From NCBI GenBank assembly GCA_965644315.1, contig CBFFRQ010000039.1, positions 1 through 64,000 of the forward strand: 64,000 bases of DNA, in the 5' to 3' direction. A program made the position numbers and the translations under genes. The notes beneath the pieces were generated by a model that ran no database searches, was not told the origin of the DNA, and saw only the letters and a list, made by a program, of their open reading frames with translations. The stretch is from Caecitellus pseudoparvulus. Lineage: Eukaryota; Bigyra: Bicosoecida. This document shows, one piece after another, positions 60,813 to 64,000 of this stretch. Numbering within the stretch: position 1 is the stretch's first letter; each line of letters begins with the position of its first letter.

Positions 60813-63800
60813 GATGCATTTGTCAGACGTTACGCTTTCAGAGCGCCCGACTTCCGCGAGCCGCTTCCGTGCGCAGTTCATTGCGACCCTGGGTTCAAAG
60901 CAACACACGATCTTTATGCTACTCGTTTTTGGTGTGCTCCCTGTCGTGCTGGAAGGTATTCTACAACGCGCGACTTTCGTTGGAATTGTGACCCTTGTCC
61001 AGCGGGAACTTACCAACCGCTCGCTCAACAGACTATGTGCCTATCGTGTCCAGGATCAAAGGAAAATTTTCAAACAAGTTGCCCGTACGCTCCAACATGC
61101 AAGCCAGGGGAGTATCCAACCCTTGAGAGTTCAGGTGACATCGATAGTGGAGGATCGGGCCCGACAGGTAGCAGTGGCACTGTATCAGGCGGTGAATTCA
61201 AGACAGTCGAAGCCTCTGACAGCTTTCTCACAGAAGCCTCCGTCTCGACTGTTGGAGCAAGCGTATCGACAGCCTGTGAACTTGACGCAATGTGCTCCGA
61301 GAAAGAAGCCAGAAGAGCGCAGCGAAATGCTCTCGCCCTTCCAAGCAGCCTTACAGGTGGTGCTCATGTTCACAAGCTGCAAGCCTCAGAGCGGACGTCG
61401 GCTGGGCCGTCAACGCCGACTTTGTACAGGAAATTGCAGAAGCTGGGAACCTTCTCTCCACCACATGGTACACCGCAGAACCGGCACTCCACAATTTTGT
61501 CCAAGATGTCACCTCAGCAGCACCTTGCATCAGCTCCCCGTCGCACTTTGTCATGCTCGTTGTGTATAGCCGGAAAGTACGGCACAGACGGCAAGTCTTG
61601 CAAGCCTTGCGACGATGGCACGTTTTCAAGCACGAAAGGAGCGAAGGAGTGCGAAAAGTGGAGAACTTGTGGCGCTGGACAGCGCGTGGATACCCGCGTG
61701 ACGCCATCCAGCACAGTGAACCGCGCCTGCACGGGCTGCCCAGGTGGCACCCTGCAAACCTCCACGTCCCACACCCACACAAAGTGCGAAGCCCACACTG
61801 GTTGCGGCGCTGGGACGCGAGTCCTCTCGCCCGGAACCTCGACAGCTAACCCAACCTGCACCAGCTGCACGGGGTCAACATGGCAGGGATCCAGCAACTT
61901 CTTCGGCAAGTCGTGCGCTCCCCGCAGCACTTGTCCAGCTGGCACCTTCCAGACTTCACCCGGCGACTTCAAGACCGATCGGAAGTGCGAGGAGTGCTCG
62001 GAAGCCTCATTCTCCATCTCTGAGAACGCCGCGGCCTGCAACCTTTGCAAGCCTTCCTTCTTCGGGACGGGCGTCGTGGGTGCCCCCAGCTTCGAGGAAG
62101 CGTGTGCTGAGTGCCCGCCTGGACGCAGCACGCGTGGAGAAGGCATGAAGGATGAAGGCGAATGTGGCGAGTGCGGGGTGGGAACGTACCGCAAGGCGGG
62201 CATGGCAGCGTGCGAGGAGTGCAGTGATGGCACTTTCTCCTCCGATGGATTTGAGTCTTGCTCTGCTTGTCCGGCTGGGTGGTACGGGCGTGGGGACGGC
62301 CTTGGGCCTGGGTACAAGGATGCCTGTGCACCTTGCGCAGCAGGGAAGGCGTCCACGACAAAGGGAGCGCCACACGCCAGCACTTGCACCGCTTGTGGTA
62401 CGGGCCGTTGGTCAAGTGAAGGCGCCACCACTTGCGTAGCTTGCGGGGCTGGCACGTACCGCGACCCATCCAGTGGTTGCCAGCCTTGTCCAGCTGGGCA
62501 GTACAGCAGCGGTGGCAAGGACACATGCACGCTGTGCCCCAATGGGCGATACCGCACCTCAACTGGAGGTAAGGTGGAAGGTGACTGCACTGCCTGTCCT
62601 GCTGGACGATACGGGCTGGGGACTGGGAAGTCGTCGCTTGCAGCTGGCTGCGGCGCCTGCGCAGATGGCGCCTGGTCTGCTTCTGGTGCTGCTAGCTGCT
62701 ACGACTGCCCACCAGGAAAGTACCAGACAGGCGCTGGCTGCATCCCGTGCGGCAAAGGCACGTACCAAGATGAGTCTAAGACGCTCTCGTGCAAGGATTG
62801 CCCTGTTGGCCGCCACAACACCATTCTGGGGCGAAGTACACTGGATGCCTGCTACTGGTGCCCAGCTGGCAGGTTCACCGGCTCTTCGACTGAACCGTAC
62901 ATACGCAGCACTGGCCGATCATTCTGCACTGATTGCCTGGCTGGGCGGTATCGTGCGGTGGACGAGGGCGGCAACTGCATCGCATGTGGCAATGGCGAGT
63001 ACCAGAGCAGCACCGGAGCCACAGAGTGCACGGCTTGCCCTGTGGGACGCTACCATGCGACGTCCCAGAGGACTGCGCTGTCTCAGTGTGCGCTCTGTGC
63101 GCCTGGGAAGTACACTGGCTCCGTTCGCAGCAGCACGTGCAGCTCGTGTGACCCTGGTTCGTTTGCCAGCGAGTCTGGTATGTCAACTTGCTCGCTTTGT
63201 GCCGCCGGACTGTATGCGAGCAGTGGTGGGGTGGCGGCTTGTACGAAGTGTCCGGTGGGCAAGTTTATGGACGGCCTGGGCGCCACCACTTGCACTTCAT
63301 GTCCCTCTGGGCGGTACCAGGACGGGCTTGGCAGCACGGTGTGCAAGGCTTGCCCAGCTGGTCGGCACCGAGACACTCGGCTCGCAGCACACGCTGGTGC
63401 GACACAGTGCTACGCGTGCGCGCCAGGCAGTTTCACGTCTCGAGAAGGCGTGCACATCACTTGCTCAGCGTGCACGCCAGGCTTCCACCAGGCAGACTGG
63501 GGTCAGACTGGCTGTAACACGTGCAACAGGGGCAAACACTCGCCCGGTTCAGGAGCATCTCTGTGCACGCTTTGCCCGGCCGGTCGGTACGAAGACAGCA
63601 CCACCAGTGCTGTGATTGAGTGCAAGACGTGCCCCAAGGGGCGCAAGTGCAGCGGCACTGGGCTGACTGAAGCACAGAAGTGCCCCCTTGGCCAGCACCA
63701 GCCCTTGACAGGGCAAACAGTCTGCAACGCCTGCGGCGTTGGGACGTACGCTGGCAGCACAGGGCTTGTGGACTGCACTGCGTGCTCGAAGGGACAGTTC

Positions 63801-64000
63801 CAGTCTGAGACGGGGCAGTCTCTTTGCGTGGACTGCGAAGGCGGCCGATACTCGGGCACAACCGGGCAGTCCACCTGTGATGCCTGTCCTGCAGGCAAGC
63901 ATGGAGGGACAGGGCTGTCTATATGCCAGAACTGCCAAGCTGGCTGGGCACAAGGCAGCACTGGCAAGTCGACATGCGTGCTGTGTGGTGCAGGCAAGTT
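60811..64000 (+). CDS. very large cysteine-rich (GCC2/GCC3-type) extracellular protein, 3' truncated by window
   Basis: From 60811 to the right edge one frame stays open for >1060 codons. From ~61555 on it is made of modules of 45-55 residues of the form C..C..G.Y....G...C..C (CPAGRYGLGTG, CPPGKYQTGAG, CPVGRYHATSQ, CPSGRYQDGLG and about twenty more), the ephrin-receptor-like/GCC2-GCC3 pattern common in large protist surface proteins. The first ~250 residues have similar but irregular cysteine modules (CDPGFKATHD, CRAGRYSTTRD) separated by a Ser/Thr/Gly-rich spacer. A TAG lies just before this frame (60810-60812). Upstream in the same frame, an ORF from ATG 60384 contains a signal-anchor-like helix (SFSATFCWFMLLATCAG) and ends at that TAG; it is probably the first exon, but I could not find an in-phase intron removing the stop. 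Confidence 0.75.

Noticed and set aside
62473-63615. 380-codon plus-strand frame
   Set aside because: It is out of frame with the cysteine-rich repeats that are clearly coding; a different frame gives regular C..C..G.Y modules throughout.
1-64000. CRISPR arrays, prokaryotic operons, insertion sequences, tRNA or rRNA genes
   Set aside because: None was seen. No spaced direct-repeat array, transposase, rRNA segment or convincing tRNA cloverleaf was noticed on either strand; a covariance-model scan would be decisive.

Overview
This window is nuclear DNA of a GC-rich, gene-dense, single-celled eukaryote. The evidence is direct. Many genes are split by short spliceosomal introns, mostly 62-84 nt with a few of 106-318 nt, whose donors usually read GTGCGT, GTGCGG or GTGAGT and whose acceptors read CAG. 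The products are eukaryote-specific: DHX16, PTB-type RRM protein, UBC12, sirtuin, OGT, TMEM50, Tim17/22/23 family, mitochondrial EF-G and MBOAT. A TMEM107-type transition-zone protein, an Sfi1/centrin-type repeat protein and a PG-rich-repeat axonemal-type protein indicate a flagellated cell. I cannot place the lineage; a flagellate protist or alga (stramenopile, haptophyte, green alga, apusomonad or similar) is the honest limit.

Layout. 0-10 kb: a partial minus-strand gene at the left edge, a small barstar-like gene, the spliceosomal helicase DHX16/Prp2, a mitochondrially targeted protein with an alpha/beta-hydrolase fold but no catalytic residues, and a four-exon Tim17/22/23-family gene. 10-22 kb: a four-RRM PTB/hnRNP-L-like protein, an Sfi1-like repeat protein and a secreted or membrane PQQ-type beta-propeller. 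21.5-29 kb: UBC12, mitochondrial EF-G1, a five-exon claudin/PMP22-like tetraspan gene reconstructed here, and an MBOAT acyltransferase. 29-40 kb: a TPR protein, three proteins of unknown function and an ankyrin-like protein. 40-49 kb: TMEM50, O-GlcNAc transferase, a PG-rich-repeat protein and an F-box/ankyrin protein. 49-57.5 kb: a very large PH-like/multi-LIM/WW protein, a SIRT2-type sirtuin and TMEM107. 57.9-64 kb: a secreted alpha/beta-hydrolase, an unresolved AT-richer stretch, and a very large cysteine-rich (GCC2/GCC3-type) protein running off the right edge.

The genes do not form an operon; each is an independent unit. Convergent neighbours are packed tightly: two pairs overlap by 21-27 nt and six more pairs are 8-59 nt apart. 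Divergent pairs share promoters of about 90-650 bp. Loose themes are cilium and centrosome (Sfi1-like, PG-rich-repeat protein, TMEM107), mitochondrion (pseudo-hydrolase, Tim family, EF-G1) and nucleocytoplasmic regulation (DHX16, PTB, OGT, sirtuin, UBC12, F-box).

The most unusual signals are: (i) an 11-mer TGCGGAAATTG that sits at or just inside the 5' end of four introns and recurs, reversed, near the 3' end of another intron and in several gene-upstream regions, which looks like a family of related introns (introner-like) or a specialised splice signal; (ii) the same motif in the loop of a perfect 12-bp hairpin one base before a start codon; (iii) a protist gene with the complete claudin signature; and (iv) a catalytically dead, hugely expanded hydrolase fold. 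All exon models are hand-built from splice consensus, reading phase and family similarity; no transcript data were available.
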